A stretch of 64,000 bases of DNA from Shewanella olleyana. GTDB taxonomy: Bacteria; Pseudomonadota; Gammaproteobacteria; Enterobacterales; Shewanellaceae. The stretch is taken from positions 102,008-166,007 of the forward strand of contig NZ_JAKILD010000009.1 of the NCBI RefSeq assembly GCF_023283825.1. The letters run 5' to 3'. Shown here one piece after another: positions 1 through 13,048 of this stretch. The notes beneath the pieces were generated by a model that was not told the origin of the DNA, did no database searches, and worked only from the letters and a program-made list of their open reading frames with translations. How positions within the stretch are numbered: the first letter of the stretch is position 1; the number at the start of each line of letters is the position of its first letter. A program made the translations under genes and the position numbers.

Positions 1-668
1 CTACCTGCCATTGGGATCGAGACGATTGAATCGCAACTTTCGCGCGTCAAACGGCGTAACCCTTTATCTTCTGCACCCATAGCAATGGCCAAAGGACCTT
101 TTAAGTCTGCTTGGTACAACTCACAATCAGCTTCACCTGCTGCACCAATAATCCACACCCCTTTTTGCTGAATGTGACGCATGGTGCGGGCAAGGTTAGT
201 TACCTGAAATAATGGAATGGTTTCTGCCGCGCCGCAAGCCACTTTACTGACCGTGGCAGTTAAGCCAACTGAGTTATCCTTTGGTACGATAATCCCTTGA
301 ACACCAGCCGCATCCGCATTACGTAGACATGCGCCTAGGTTGTGAGGGTCAGTAACGCCATCAAGAATTAACAGAAATGGCAGCTCAGTTTTTTCAAGCA
401 ATGCATCTAAATCATTTTCAGTCAGGATTTTTGCAGGCTTTACTCGCGCCACAATACCTTGGTGTTGACTGCTTGCAGATTTTTCATCAAGCACTTTACG
501 GCCCGAACGCTGCACAGATACACCATATTGGTTTGCAGTGTTAATTAATGGCAGTACACGTTCATCTTCACGCCCCTGCACTACCCATAATTCAATCACA
601 CGCTCAGGTGCATTTCGTAGCAAAGCTTCAACAGCATGGATGCCAAAAATGATATCTTGTTTTTTCAT
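1..668 (-). CDS. rlmB: 23S rRNA (guanosine-2'-O-)-methyltransferase RlmB, partial
   Basis: SpoU/TrmH-type SPOUT methyltransferase that 2'-O-methylates G2251 of 23S rRNA using S-adenosylmethionine. The reading frame begins at the CAT at 666-668 and stays open to the left window edge, so about 222 residues are visible and the extreme C-terminus is missing. Residues 1-75 form the L30e-like substrate-binding part; the catalytic domain shows the SpoU motifs [19 protein letters not shown], a GAAE segment and MGAEGKGLRRL. It starts only a few bases after the rnr stop, so it is the distal gene of an rnr-rlmB operon, the order known from enterobacteria. Confidence 0.95.
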   Translation of the reverse strand, partial: MKKQDIIFGIHAVEALLRNAPERVIELWVVQGREDERVLPLINTANQYGVSVQRSGRKVLDEKSASSQHQGIVARVKPAKILTENDLDALLEKTELPFLLILDGVTDPHNLGACLRNADAAGVQGIIVPKDNSVGLTATVSKVACGAAETIPLFQVTNLARTMRHIQQKGVWIIGAAGEADCELYQADLKGPLAIAMGAEDKGLRRLTRESCDSIVSIPMAG

Positions 669-672
669 TTAC

Positions 673-3147
673 TTATTTTCTCTTACGCTTTGCTTTAGAT
701 GGTTTTTTCGCAGCTGTAGCCGCTGAGCTTTTTACAGGTTTTTTAGATGCCTTACCTGTGCTCTTTTTCTTAGCACTGGATTTAGAGCGCGGTTTTTTCG
801 TGCTACTTGAGCCACGCTTAGTTCCGGCTTTTTCATCTTTACTATCACTGCTTGAACCCGACTGATTCGAACCTGCTTTACTTGAGCCTGCTTTGGCGCC
901 TTCAAGGTTAGCCCTTTCACGTGCAGTTAACGGTTTACGATTCGACTTTTTACGGCTCTTACCGTGATCGCCGAGCATGATAAGATCTATTTGACGATCA
1001 TCCAAGTTAACGGCAGCAACTTTTACACTGACTTCATCACCGACTTGATAGATGTTCTTGGTATTTTCACCAACCAAACGTTGACGCATTGGGTCAAACT
1101 GATAGTAATCACTCACTAAACTTGAAATATGCACTAAGCCATCGATGTAAAGATCTTTTAATCTCACAAACAAACCAAAGCTAGTCACAGAAGCAATAAC
1201 CGCTTCAAAATCATCACCAACATGGTCTTGCATGTACTCACACTTAAGCCAGTCAGCTACATCACGAGTGGCTTCATCTGCGCGGCGTTCCGTTGTCGAA
1301 CACTCTTCACCTAGCTTATCCAACTCTTCAAGATCGTAATGATAACCACCTTCAGGGGTCCACTTATCTTTAACATTGCCATCTTGTGCCGCTAATAAAT
1401 AGCGGATCACACGGTGCAATACCAAGTCAGGATAGCGGCGAATAGGCGAAGTGAAATGCGAGTATTCAGTTAATGCTAAACCAAAGTGACCGTCATCATC
1501 AGGGCTATATACCGCTTGTCTCATTGAGCGCAGTAACATGATTTGAATCAATTCAGCATCAGGTCTGTCGGCAATTTTTAACATCACATCTTGGTAATCA
1601 GATGGTGTAGGTTCCTCACCACCGCCCATCGATAACCCGCGCTCTGCTAAAAACTCTTTAAAGTTAGCTAATTTGGTTTCCGATGGCGCTTCATGCACAC
1701 GGTATAACACTTCACCTTTGTGCTTTTTAACAAATTTAGCCGAGGCAACGTTCGCTAAAATCATGCACTCTTCAATAATTTTATGCGCTTGGTTACGGCT
1801 ACGAGGCACAATCGCTTCAATCTTACGTTGCTCATTGAATATGAACTGAGTTTCAACCGTTTCAAAAGCAATTGCACCACGTTCAGCTCGGCGCTCATTC
1901 AAGGTTAAGTACAAAGATTGTAAACATTGAAGATGCGGGAATAAGCTTTCGTGTTCAGGGGCGATTTCGCCACCTTCAAGCATTGCTGCTACTTGGGTAT
2001 AAGTAAATCTTGCATGTGAATGCATCACTGCAGGATAAAACTTATAACCAGATAACTTACCCGCCGCTGAAATCGTCATTTCCGCAACCATACATAAACG
2101 GTCAACATGCGGATTTAGCGAACATAAACCATTAGAGATTTTTTCTGGCAGCATTGGGATTACTTGTGAAGGGAAATACACTGAGTTACCACGTGCGCGA
2201 GCTTCTTCATCTAATGCTGAATCCGTTCGCACATAATGGCTCACATCCGCAATCGCCACCCATAAACGCCAGCCGCCACTCGGTTTTGTTTCAGCGTAAA
2301 CCGCATCATCAAAATCTCGGGCATCTTCACCATCAATGGTCACTAAAGGCAGGTGACGTAAATCAACACGGCCTTGCTTATCAGATTCAGGGACTTCGTC
2401 AGGAATGCGTTTAAGCTTTTTCTCAATAACTGAAGACCATTTGTGCGGTAAATCGTAATTGCGCAGTGCAATCTCAATTTCCATTCCCGGTGCCATGGTT
2501 TTACCAAGCACTTCAGTCACTTTTGCAGCCGCTTTAACAAAGCGGCCTGGTCGGCGAGTTAATTCAACCACCACAACATCGCCCGCACGGGCGCCATTGC
2601 TATCTTCTTTAGCAATTAAAATTTCTTGGGTGATACGTCTATCGTCTGCAATAACAAAAGCCATTCCAGCATCAACATGGTAGCGGCCAACTAATGGGGC
2701 GACTCTTTGTTGTACTAATCTGACAATACGCGCTTCACGACGTCCACGACGATCTGAGCCTGCTTTTTGCGCTAAGACTTTATCGCCATGAAAATACATC
2801 TGCATATCACGGTTATTAATAAATAGGTCATCGCCACCTTCATCAGATTTAAAAAATCCGAATCCGTCTCGGTGACCAATCACACTGCCTGAAAGTAAAT
2901 CCATCTTTTCAGGTAAGCCATAACTATGGCCGCGGGTATAAACCAGTTGTCCATCACGTTCCATTGCACGCAAACGTCTTCTTAACGCTTCAAGATGATC
3001 TTCATCAACCATCTTTAATGCTGCTGCAATGTGTTCTCTAGTAACAGGTGATTTCTGAGCGCGTAAATACTCTAAGATGTATTCACGGCTAGGGATTGGG
3101 TTTTCGTACTTGTCTTGCTCTCTCTCAAAATGAGGATCGTTGATCAT
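673..3147 (-). CDS. rnr: ribonuclease R (RNase II/RNB family exoribonuclease)
   Basis: Processive 3'-5' exoribonuclease that degrades structured RNA and takes part in rRNA and tmRNA quality control in the cytoplasm. The 824-residue protein has the usual order: N-terminal helix-turn-helix RNase R domain (about 20-90), two cold-shock OB folds (about 90-240), the RNB catalytic domain with [14 protein letters not shown] carrying the metal-binding aspartates (about residues 275-290) and the [14 protein letters not shown] signature, then an S1 domain (about 645-730). The last ~90 residues are a low-complexity Lys/Ser/Ala tail, a common RNase R feature linked in E. coli to helicase activity and protein turnover. 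Directly upstream of rlmB. Confidence 0.97.
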   Translation of the reverse strand: MINDPHFEREQDKYENPIPSREYILEYLRAQKSPVTREHIAAALKMVDEDHLEALRRRLRAMERDGQLVYTRGHSYGLPEKMDLLSGSVIGHRDGFGFFKSDEGGDDLFINNRDMQMYFHGDKVLAQKAGSDRRGRREARIVRLVQQRVAPLVGRYHVDAGMAFVIADDRRITQEILIAKEDSNGARAGDVVVVELTRRPGRFVKAAAKVTEVLGKTMAPGMEIEIALRNYDLPHKWSSVIEKKLKRIPDEVPESDKQGRVDLRHLPLVTIDGEDARDFDDAVYAETKPSGGWRLWVAIADVSHYVRTDSALDEEARARGNSVYFPSQVIPMLPEKISNGLCSLNPHVDRLCMVAEMTISAAGKLSGYKFYPAVMHSHARFTYTQVAAMLEGGEIAPEHESLFPHLQCLQSLYLTLNERRAERGAIAFETVETQFIFNEQRKIEAIVPRSRNQAHKIIEECMILANVASAKFVKKHKGEVLYRVHEAPSETKLANFKEFLAERGLSMGGGEEPTPSDYQDVMLKIADRPDAELIQIMLLRSMRQAVYSPDDDGHFGLALTEYSHFTSPIRRYPDLVLHRVIRYLLAAQDGNVKDKWTPEGGYHYDLEELDKLGEECSTTERRADEATRDVADWLKCEYMQDHVGDDFEAVIASVTSFGLFVRLKDLYIDGLVHISSLVSDYYQFDPMRQRLVGENTKNIYQVGDEVSVKVAAVNLDDRQIDLIMLGDHGKSRKKSNRKPLTARERANLEGAKAGSSKAGSNQSGSSSDSKDEKAGTKRGSSSTKKPRSKSSAKKKSTGKASKKPVKSSAATAAKKPSKAKRKRK

Positions 3148-3189
3148 TCAATTTCCAAATAATTTACTCCAATGTTGGAGTCTTAGCGT

Positions 3190-3801
3190 TTAGTGCAGCT
3201 GCGGCTGCTGTGCTCGCGCGACTATACTTGCGGGCATCTTAGCGGCTAATTTCTGCAATAATGAAGTCGCTTTTTTCTGTGTGGCTTCATCATTAAATAC
3301 GCTGTTATATAACCAATGGTAACCTAACTTGTAATCTACAGGACTACCATAACCTTCGCCAAATAGGCGAACTAACATTAATCGTGCTGGCACATCGCCA
3401 TTAGCAGCAGCAGGCATCACATACTGCACGGCACGGTTTTTATCTTTGACTACCATTTTGCCGTGATAGTAATATTCGGCCAGTTTTAGCATCGCCTCAG
3501 CGCTACCTTGCTCTGCAGCAATTTGTAATTGTTTCATGCCTCTGGATGCATGCTGCGGCACACAAACACCATGATTAAGCATCTCGCCCCATAAGAATTG
3601 ATACATGGGCTGCTTTAGCACTTCGGCTCTCGCTTCGATGTCTTGCACTAGCTGACAATCATCCGCTTTAACTTGCTGTAAATATTGATTCGTTCGGATC
3701 AATTTAAGTAATTGCTCATCATTATAAATATCTACTGAAGCCATTTCAGCAACAAGCATATAAGGAATAAAGCACAATACTAATAAACTTAAACGCAGCA
3801 T
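3190..3801 (-). CDS. motX: MotX, sodium-driven flagellar motor T-ring protein (Sel1 repeats)
   Basis: Periplasmic protein of polar Na+-driven flagella that, with MotY, forms the T ring anchoring PomA/PomB stators. It has an N-terminal signal peptide (leucine-rich, cleavage near residue 20), the conserved VKADDCQLV segment, and Sel1-like repeats (AAEQGSAEAMLKLAEYYYHG; GDVPARLMLVRLFGEGYGS), ending with a WLYNSV motif also found in Vibrio MotX. A GTG 18 bases upstream (3819) would also open the frame, but the ATG at 3801 gives a better-shaped signal peptide and has a GAGAA-type ribosome site. It lies alone between rnr and purA; its presence says the organism has a sodium-type polar flagellum. 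Confidence 0.88.
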   Translation of the reverse strand: MLRLSLLVLCFIPYMLVAEMASVDIYNDEQLLKLIRTNQYLQQVKADDCQLVQDIEARAEVLKQPMYQFLWGEMLNHGVCVPQHASRGMKQLQIAAEQGSAEAMLKLAEYYYHGKMVVKDKNRAVQYVMPAAANGDVPARLMLVRLFGEGYGSPVDYKLGYHWLYNSVFNDEATQKKATSLLQKLAAKMPASIVARAQQPQLH

Positions 3802-4010
3802 AACGATTCTCAATGACACTTTAGTTACTCAATGCATCGGCATTATAGCTCAATTCTTGAGTATTAACTGCACAAACCACAATTATTCAACACAATAGAA
3901 AGTGGCAATAAATGTATTAGATAGGATAAAAATGACGAAAGTAACTGGAGGAAAGCAGTGAATGTTCGATTTAAATTTTCAATCTGAAAACGGTTTAACT
4001 ACACAATAAA

Positions 4011-4033
4011 AAGGCCGCTAAGTTAGCGGCCTT
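4011..4033 (-). terminator. purA rho-independent terminator
   Basis: A 10-bp perfect inverted repeat (AAGGCCGCTA / TAGCGGCCTT) lies just beyond the purA stop. Read on the minus strand it is followed by a T5 run. Confidence 0.85.
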
Positions 4034-4040
4034 AATTGTG

Positions 4041-5595
<1,555 letters not shown>

Positions 5596-5703
5596 TCAAT
5601 CCACAATTTTATATTATCCCAACAACAGAAAATAACGACACACAACAAAAGCAACATCATTATCACTTTATATCATAGCCGTATTTCAGTTCAAAAAGGC
5701 AAT

Positions 5704-5732
5704 AAAAAACCCAGCATATAGCTGGGTTTTTT
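5704..5732 (-). terminator. rpsI operon terminator
   Basis: Inverted repeat ACCCAGC / GCTGGGT with a 5-base loop and A/T runs on both sides, immediately after the rpsI stop. It reads as a rho-independent terminator on the minus strand, with a run of six Ts. Confidence 0.88.
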
Positions 5733-5748
5733 GAACTCTGAAAACGAA

Positions 5749-6141
5749 TTAACGTTTTGAGAATTGTGGCTTACGACGTGCTTTACGTAGACCAACTTTC
5801 TTACGCTCAACTTTACGAGCATCACGGGTAACGAAACCAGCGCCACGTAAAGAAGGACGTAGAGCTTCGTCTAACTGAAGCAATGCACGAGTAATACCGT
5901 GACGAATTGCACCTGCTTGGCCAGTGGTTCCACCGCCTTTAACAGTTACATATATGTCAAGTTTGTCAGTCATTTCAACTAGCTCTAGTGGTTGACGAAC
6001 AACCATACGAGCAGTTTCACGACCAAAATATACATCAAGTGGACGTTGGTTAACAACGATTTGACCACTACCTGCTTTAGCGAATACGCGAGCAGTTGAT
6101 GTTTTACGACGGCCAGTGCCGTAGTACTGAGTTGCAGACAT
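5749..6141 (-). CDS. rpsI: 30S ribosomal protein S9
   Basis: Ribosomal protein uS9 of the small-subunit head, whose C-terminal tail reaches the P-site tRNA. The 130 residues match the family length: N-terminal [15 protein letters not shown] motif, [19 protein letters not shown] in the middle, and the basic tail ending in KPQFSKR. It follows rplM with a 15-base gap, the conserved rplM-rpsI operon. Confidence 0.98.
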   Translation of the reverse strand: MSATQYYGTGRRKTSTARVFAKAGSGQIVVNQRPLDVYFGRETARMVVRQPLELVEMTDKLDIYVTVKGGGTTGQAGAIRHGITRALLQLDEALRPSLRGAGFVTRDARKVERKKVGLRKARRKPQFSKR

Positions 6142-6156
6142 TAGCTTACTCCCGTA

Positions 6157-6588
6157 TTAGATATCAAGAACTTGAGGTTGTTGTGCAGCATGGTTATGTT
6201 CAGTGCCAGCGTAAACTTTAAGTTTACGGAACATAGCACGGCCCAAAGGACCTTTTGGTAACATACCCTTAACTGCTTTCTCGATAATCATTTCAGGCTT
6301 ATGATCTTGCAGCTTTTCAAAAGTAATCTGCTTAATACCACCGATGAAACCTGAATGTGAGTAGTAAACTTTGCCTTTAGCTTTGTTACCAGTCACTGTA
6401 ACTTTATCAGCGTTAATAACGATGATGTAGTCACCAGTGTCAACATGAGGAGTATACTCTGGCTTGTGCTTACCGCGTAAACGAGTAGCAATTTCAGTAG
6501 CGATACGACCTAAAGTTTTACCTTCAGCATCAACGACGAACCAGTCACGTGTGACTGTTTCTGGTGTAGCAGTAAATGTAGTCTTCAT
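6157..6588 (-). CDS. rplM: 50S ribosomal protein L13
   Basis: Ribosomal protein uL13, an early-assembling large-subunit protein. The start at [10 protein letters not shown] gives about 143 residues, the normal length; an upstream in-frame extension to 6603 adds five residues that the family lacks. Visible signatures are [14 protein letters not shown], the [16 protein letters not shown] segment, [19 protein letters not shown] and the C-terminus [10 protein letters not shown]. First gene of the rplM-rpsI operon. In E. coli, L13 represses its own mRNA through the leader; the ~140-base leader upstream here would be the equivalent site. Confidence 0.98.
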   Translation of the reverse strand: MKTTFTATPETVTRDWFVVDAEGKTLGRIATEIATRLRGKHKPEYTPHVDTGDYIIVINADKVTVTGNKAKGKVYYSHSGFIGGIKQITFEKLQDHKPEMIIEKAVKGMLPKGPLGRAMFRKLKVYAGTEHNHAAQQPQVLDI

Positions 6589-6737
6589 TTTACAAAAACC
6601 CAATGTTTAAAATTCTGTCTCAATGCTGACTGCACATGCAATCAACACAATGACCATTTCAAAGCCCCTTCGAGCTGAAATTGGTTTAAATCGTCCACCC
6701 AAATCGGTGGAGTAACGAGGGCAGGTGGCGGATTATA
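6589..6737 (-). promoter_or_regulatory. rplM-rpsI promoter and mRNA leader (candidate)
   Basis: Read on the minus strand, a TATAAT -10 hexamer lies at 6737-6732, giving a leader of about 130-140 bases. The leader contains a stem-loop (CCACC/GGTGG around 6695-6710). Autogenous control of rplM-rpsI by L13 is known in E. coli; that this leader does the same is inference. No convincing -35 hexamer was found, which fits an extended or activator-assisted promoter. Confidence 0.5.
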
Positions 6738-6781
6738 GACAAAGCTGAGTTAAAAATCACCTAATTTTTTCATAAATATAA

Positions 6782-6808
6782 AAAAATCACCTCTGTGGGT
6801 GATTTCTC
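6782..6808 (-). terminator. terminator hairpin beyond zapE
   Basis: AATCACC / GGTGATT hairpin with a T7 run on the minus strand. It is the first good terminator for minus-strand transcripts coming from zapE, but lies ~400 bases after the zapE stop, with the inverted-repeat element in between. Confidence 0.7.
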
Positions 6809-6904
6809 AATTTATTACTGTTTATAAGCTTAATAAAGGTGCGAGTGACTCAAACATCATGTTCAATTGTTGAACCGATTTATCACCTTCAAATTAGACG
6901 CCTC

Positions 6905-7176
6905 TATATACCCAAACAACCTGAAGATGCTCGATTTCAGCAAGAATTTACACGCGTTTAGGCAAGGCATTGATTGCGGGTAATGGTTATTCCCTTTTCA
7001 AAATCAATAACGCAGCATAAACGCGTGTAAAACTTGCCCTCAGGGAGTTTCACCGTGTTCCCACTACGTTGTTGCGCTAATTTATAAGGTACCTACATTA
7101 CCGCATTAACGCGCCTAGTATTGAATACACGGTGAAGCTCTGAAACACGTATCTTCAAGTTGTTTGGGTATATATG
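6905..7176. repeat. ~270-bp non-coding element with 26-bp terminal inverted repeats (MITE-like)
   Basis: The ends are near-perfect inverted copies: TATATACCCAAACAACCTGA at the left and its complement with two mismatches over 26 bases at 7151-7176. Inside are nested inverted repeats: TACACGCGTTTA / TAAACGCGTGTA (about 6950 and 7018) extended by GCAAG / CTTGC, and TTTCACCGTGT / ACACGGTGAA (about 7049 and 7126). There is no open reading frame. The element occupies most of the rplM-zapE spacer (6604-7208). The shape fits a non-autonomous miniature transposable element or an intergenic repeat family; no target-site duplication could be assigned with confidence. Confidence 0.75.
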
Positions 7177-7208
7177 TAGCTCTTTGTAATCTTCTCATCG
7201 ATTATTGA

Positions 7209-8321
7209 CTAGGGAAGATGCTCTAACGTGAGGTAATCGTGAGATTGCATTTCTATTAGCCTTGAGCGACAACGTCTAAATTCAAAACTCAGTAAACCGT
7301 CGGTATAAATATCTTCTAATGAGACTTCTGCTGAAATAATCAGTTTTACATTACGCTCATAAAATTCATCAACCATTGCCAGAAAGCGTCTCGCAATATC
7401 ATCACCTGTAGTAGAAGACCCCATTTGCTCAAGCCCGCTAACTAATACGGTGTGATATAACCTAGCCACTTCCATATAATCACGCTGCGAACGAGGTCCG
7501 TCACACAAGTCTCTAAAGTTCGCTAATAAAACCCCTTGAGACTGCTGACGAATGCCGATTTCACGTCCTTCAATTTCAATAGCGCCAGTTAACACTTCTG
7601 ACTCTGGTGCTAACTGACCAAAATAAGTGATTAAGTTAGCATCCGCTTGTTCATCTAACGGATAGTGGTATATCTCAGCTTGCTCAAGTGTGCGTAGACG
7701 GTAATCAATGCCTGAGTCGACATTTAAGATTTCACAGTGTTCATTGATTAATTTAATCGCAGGCAAAAAACGGGCGCGTTGTAAGCCGTTCTTATATAAG
7801 TCATCTGGAATAATGTTGGAGGTCGCGACTAGTGCCACACCTTCTTTAAATAAATATTGAAACAAAGTACCCAGTAACATGGCATCAGTAATGTCAGAGA
7901 CAAAAAATTCATCAAAACAAATAATCTTGTATTGCTGCGCCATTTTCTTTGCAATGCTAATCAGAGGATCTTGAACCCCTTCCATTTCACCTAGGTCATG
8001 ATGCAATTGATGCATAAAACGATGAAAGTGAGCACGTAGCTTTTTGTCCGTTGGCAGCGCATCATAAAAGGTATCCATGAGATAGGTCTTACCTCGCCCT
8101 ACTCCGCCCCATAAATACAACCCTTGTACAGAAGCAGTGGATTGTTTCACACCAATCGCACCAAGGAGTTTGCTAAAGCCAGAAGGTTGAGTATCGGCTG
8201 CGATGACTTCTTCATAAACGCGTTGCAGTGATTTGACTGCTTGCTCTTGTGCCAAATCGTGAGCGAAACCATCACGGGTTAAATCTTGTTGATAATGCTG
8301 CCAAGGGCTTAACTGCGACAC
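7209..8321 (-). CDS. zapE: cell division protein ZapE (AFG1-like ATPase)
   Basis: AFG1/ZapE family P-loop ATPase; E. coli ZapE joins the Z-ring late in division and is needed under low oxygen or high temperature. Visible are the Walker A GGVGRGKTYLMD (about residue 70), Walker B ICFDEFFVSDITDA, the sensor LVATSN, NGLQRARFLPAI and C-terminal VDEFYERNVKL. The GTG at 8321 (MSQLSPWQHY) with AAGAGAG upstream is preferred over the ATG at 8363, which has no ribosome site; this gives 370 residues, near E. coli's 375. Divergent from degQ. Confidence 0.92.
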   Translation of the reverse strand: MSQLSPWQHYQQDLTRDGFAHDLAQEQAVKSLQRVYEEVIAADTQPSGFSKLLGAIGVKQSTASVQGLYLWGGVGRGKTYLMDTFYDALPTDKKLRAHFHRFMHQLHHDLGEMEGVQDPLISIAKKMAQQYKIICFDEFFVSDITDAMLLGTLFQYLFKEGVALVATSNIIPDDLYKNGLQRARFLPAIKLINEHCEILNVDSGIDYRLRTLEQAEIYHYPLDEQADANLITYFGQLAPESEVLTGAIEIEGREIGIRQQSQGVLLANFRDLCDGPRSQRDYMEVARLYHTVLVSGLEQMGSSTTGDDIARRFLAMVDEFYERNVKLIISAEVSLEDIYTDGLLSFEFRRCRSRLIEMQSHDYLTLEHLP

Positions 8322-8557
8322 GAATACGACTCTCTTATGCTGCTGAAAATTCGAAGCAATCATAGCATGCAGCTACAATAGAGGTAACGCTTATAGCCAC
8401 AAAAAATTAACCTTTGTTAATAAACGCTGAACTAATTGAAACTTCATCGACTCCGAGGTTATATATTTAGTGTATGTTTAACTGATTAATCTCATCTAAG
8501 GCGGCCGTTCAAGCGTATTGCCAGAGACATGATTTAATTTTCAAGGAGCAAGAATTA

Positions 8558-9910
8558 ATGAAACCAAAATTAACTTTACTCTCAGCAGCTATTTTATCAG
8601 CCTCACTTTCTTTAATGCCGGCTTTATCTCAAGCAGCTATTCCCCATGCCGTAGAGGGGCAAGCATTACCAAGTCTTGCGCCCATGCTTGAAAGAACAAC
8701 ACCCGCAGTCGTTTCGGTTGCGGTTAGTGGCACTCAAACTTCAAAACAACAAATTCCAGATGTATTTAAATACTTTTTTGGTCCCAACGTTCCCCGAGAA
8801 CAAGTGCAAGAACGTCCATTTAGAGGGTTAGGCTCTGGCGTAATCATTGATGCAAAAGAAGGTTACATCGTCACTAATAACCATGTGATTAATGGCGCTG
8901 ATGAAATTAAAATTGGATTACATGACGGCCGTGAAATCGAAGCCAAATTGATTGGCTCCGATCCTGAATCAGATATTGCATTACTGCAAATTGAAGCTAA
9001 AAACTTAACGGCAATTAAACAGACTAACTCTGATGATATTCGTGTCGGTGACTTTGCTGTCGCCATTGGTAATCCATTTGGCCTTGGACAAACCGTAACT
9101 TCGGGAATTGTTAGTGCACTTGGTCGCAGCGGCCTTGGCATTGAAATGTTGGAAAACTTTATTCAAACCGATGCAGCGATTAATAGTGGTAACTCTGGCG
9201 GTGCACTGGTGAACTTAAATGGTGAACTAATAGGCATCAATACTGCAATCGTTGCCCCAAGTGGCGGTAACGTTGGGATTGGTTTTGCGATTCCAGCCAA
9301 CATGGTTAATAACCTGATTAACCAGATTATTGAGCATGGCGAAGTCAAACGCGGTGTACTTGGTGTTACAGGACGTGATTTAGACAATGAACTGGCAAAA
9401 GCGTTTGGGTTAGAGACGCAACACGGCGGCTTTATTAGTGAAGTCATGCCAGACAGCGCCGCAGATAAGGCTGGATTAGAGGCTGGCGATATTATTGTCA
9501 GTGTTAATGGTAAGAAGATTAAAAACTTCCAAGAGCTTAGAGCCAAAGTGGCCACTATGGGCGCTGGCGCTAAAGTTGAAATTGGATTCATTCGAGATGG
9601 TGATAAAGAAACCACTGATGTCGTGCTAGGCGAGTCCACCTCAAGTAGCGGCGCGGGTGATGATGCTCTACATCCAATGCTGGAAGGAGCTCAGCTAAAC
9701 AATACTCGTAAAGGTATCGAAATCACTGACGTTGCCCAAGGTTCACCTGCTGCCAGAAATGGTCTTGAAAAAGGCGATCTCATTGTCGGTTTAAACCGCA
9801 GCAAGGTAAATAACTTGAATAAACTTAGAGATGAATTAAAGAACCCTAAAGGCGCTGTGGCGTTAAAGATATTGCGTGATAACAAGCTGATGTATCTAGT
9901 ATTGAGATAA
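8558..9910 (+). CDS. degQ: periplasmic serine endoprotease DegQ (HtrA family)
   Basis: HtrA-family periplasmic protease/chaperone for misfolded envelope proteins. Signal peptide 1-27 ending SQAA; trypsin-like domain with catalytic His in TNNHVIN, Asp in ESDIALLQ and Ser in NSGNSGGAL; two PDZ domains (about 250-345 and 360-450), which distinguishes DegQ/DegP from DegS. The 450-residue length and short LA loop favour DegQ over DegP. An AAGGAGC ribosome site precedes the ATG. It is followed by its own terminator and then degS, the same degQ-degS tandem as in E. coli. Confidence 0.94.
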   Translation: MKPKLTLLSAAILSASLSLMPALSQAAIPHAVEGQALPSLAPMLERTTPAVVSVAVSGTQTSKQQIPDVFKYFFGPNVPREQVQERPFRGLGSGVIIDAKEGYIVTNNHVINGADEIKIGLHDGREIEAKLIGSDPESDIALLQIEAKNLTAIKQTNSDDIRVGDFAVAIGNPFGLGQTVTSGIVSALGRSGLGIEMLENFIQTDAAINSGNSGGALVNLNGELIGINTAIVAPSGGNVGIGFAIPANMVNNLINQIIEHGEVKRGVLGVTGRDLDNELAKAFGLETQHGGFISEVMPDSAADKAGLEAGDIIVSVNGKKIKNFQELRAKVATMGAGAKVEIGFIRDGDKETTDVVLGESTSSSGAGDDALHPMLEGAQLNNTRKGIEITDVAQGSPAARNGLEKGDLIVGLNRSKVNNLNKLRDELKNPKGAVALKILRDNKLMYLVLR

Positions 9911-9942
9911 CAGCTTAATAACACTCAAATATTCAAACTGAA

Positions 9943-9983
9943 ATTAAGCATCGTGATTTCTCATCTCGATGCTTAATTTTTTT
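9943..9983 (+). terminator. degQ terminator
   Basis: ATTAAGCATCG / CGATGCTTAAT, an 11-bp perfect stem, followed by a run of seven Ts on the plus strand between degQ and degS. The two proteases are therefore probably separate transcription units. Confidence 0.85.
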
Positions 9984-10028
9984 AATCGTGATAATATATT
10001 TTATTAACTTTTCTAAAATAGCCGACCA

Positions 10029-11111
10029 ATGAATTTCAAAAACACTATTCTGTATTTAAGCAAGGCTGTGGTATTTGGTTTGGTCATGGCTGCGGCATTC
10101 TTATTCGTTAATTCTATTACCAATAATAATAGCTTCAACAATGGTTTAACTGTTGCCCATCATAGTAATGAATTGTCATTTGCCAGTGCAGTTCGTCGAG
10201 CAGCCCCTGCTGTTGTTAATATTTACAGTCTAAGTTTAGATCAAAATAGTCCACTCAATTCAAGCTCACTACAAGGCCTTGGTTCTGGCGTTATAATGAG
10301 TAAAGAAGGCTATATTTTGACGAATTATCATGTCATAAAAAAAGCTGATGAAATTGTCGTTGCACTGCAAGATGGTAGAAAGTTTACTTCCGAAGTTGTC
10401 GGCTCTGATCAAATCACCGATTTAGCTGTACTTAAAATTGAAATAGTTGGCGATAACGTGCCTATTGTTCCCATTAACCTCAACAATCCAGCTCAAGTCG
10501 GCGATGTTGTCTTGGCGATTGGTAACCCATACAACTTAGGTCAAACTATCACCCAAGGGATCATCAGTGCAACAGGCCGCAATGGCTTAAGTTCTGGCTA
10601 CCTCGACTTCTTGCAAACCGATGCTGCGATTAATGCCGGTAATTCAGGTGGCGCATTAATTGATACTAGTGGTGAGCTAATAGGCATCAATACTGCGGCA
10701 TTCCAAATCGGCGCCGAAGGTGGTGGACATGGCATTAACTTCGCCATTCCCATTAAACTTGCCCATAGCATTATGGGGAAATTGATTACAAATGGACGTG
10801 TTATACGTGGAGCCTTGGGTATTTCTGGTGAGCCACTTAGTCCTGTTATGGCGCAGATCTTAAACTTACCCGATCTTAAAGGCGTACTAGTAACAGGTGT
10901 TGACCCAAGTGGCCCTGCAGCTAAAGCAACACTTCGCCCTCGTGATGTTATCATTCAATATGCAGATGAGAGTGTCCCCGGCGTTGAAATGTTAATGGAC
11001 AGAATCGCAGAAACACCACCAGGCAATAAAGTCAGCATTACTATCATTCGTGAAGGTAAACCAATTGAGCTGCCGGTTGTTATTGGTGAGAAGCTAGCTG
11101 AAAATAGCTAA
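10029..11111 (+). CDS. degS: site-1 serine protease DegS (sigma-E stress sensor)
   Basis: Inner-membrane-anchored HtrA protease that senses unfolded outer-membrane porin C-termini through its PDZ domain and makes the first cut in anti-sigma factor RseA. One N-terminal membrane segment (about residues 10-28) rather than a cleaved signal; protease domain with TNYHVI, TDLAVLK and NAGNSGGAL triad motifs; a single PDZ (about 255-350). Length 360 residues matches DegS (E. coli 355). The ribosome site is poor. Convergent with murA. Confidence 0.94.
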   Translation: MNFKNTILYLSKAVVFGLVMAAAFLFVNSITNNNSFNNGLTVAHHSNELSFASAVRRAAPAVVNIYSLSLDQNSPLNSSSLQGLGSGVIMSKEGYILTNYHVIKKADEIVVALQDGRKFTSEVVGSDQITDLAVLKIEIVGDNVPIVPINLNNPAQVGDVVLAIGNPYNLGQTITQGIISATGRNGLSSGYLDFLQTDAAINAGNSGGALIDTSGELIGINTAAFQIGAEGGGHGINFAIPIKLAHSIMGKLITNGRVIRGALGISGEPLSPVMAQILNLPDLKGVLVTGVDPSGPAAKATLRPRDVIIQYADESVPGVEMLMDRIAETPPGNKVSITIIREGKPIELPVVIGEKLAENS

Positions 11112-11153
11112 CATACTAAGCATGTTTGCTCCCTTTTATCTTAATTCAGACAT

Positions 11154-11183
11154 AAAAAAACCGCTCATAGGAGCGGTTTTTTT
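11154..11183. terminator. bidirectional terminator between degS and murA
   Basis: CCGCTC ATAG GAGCGG hairpin flanked by A7 on the left and T7 on the right, so it can end transcription from both converging genes. Confidence 0.92.
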
Positions 11184-11200
11184 AATATTCTTCAAACAGC

Positions 11201-12726
<1,526 letters not shown>

Positions 12727-12751
12727 GGAATTTGCTACCTTAAATTCAATG

Positions 12752-13048
12752 CTAGTTTTCTAGAAAAAAGGATTCTAAATCATATAACTCAATGAGTCTT
12801 TTTAGATGTTCACTCGGATTTACCAATATCCTTGGCTGAGTGTTGCTTTTACTGCAATTACCTAAACATATTAGCTCAAGTAAAAATGCGACGCCTGCGC
12901 TGTCGGCATACTCTAAAGCAGACAAGTCTAACACTTGAGTGCTGTCAGTAAACAACTGTTGTCTCTTAGGCCATAAATCTATGACCTCTGCTTGCCTTAG
13001 TTGCCCTTTAATTTCACAAATGTCAGCTTTTTGTAAAAACTCAATCAC
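12752..13048 (-). CDS. mlaB: MlaB, STAS-domain subunit of the Mla phospholipid ABC transporter
   Basis: Small cytoplasmic STAS protein that binds and regulates MlaF in the MlaFEDB complex. The 98 residues show the STAS core with LDLSALEYADSAGVAFLLEL; the conserved Thr/Ser of the anti-sigma-antagonist fold is represented by the Ser in ADSAG. It overlaps the mlaC stop by four bases (ATGA-type coupling), which supports assignment despite low sequence conservation in this subunit. Confidence 0.85.
   Translation of the reverse strand: MIEFLQKADICEIKGQLRQAEVIDLWPKRQQLFTDSTQVLDLSALEYADSAGVAFLLELICLGNCSKSNTQPRILVNPSEHLKRLIELYDLESFFLEN

Noticed and set aside
8430..8500. sigma-E promoter for degQ
   Set aside because: A TGAAACTT resembles the -35 box but the -10 TCAAA/TCTGA is not convincing at the right spacing.
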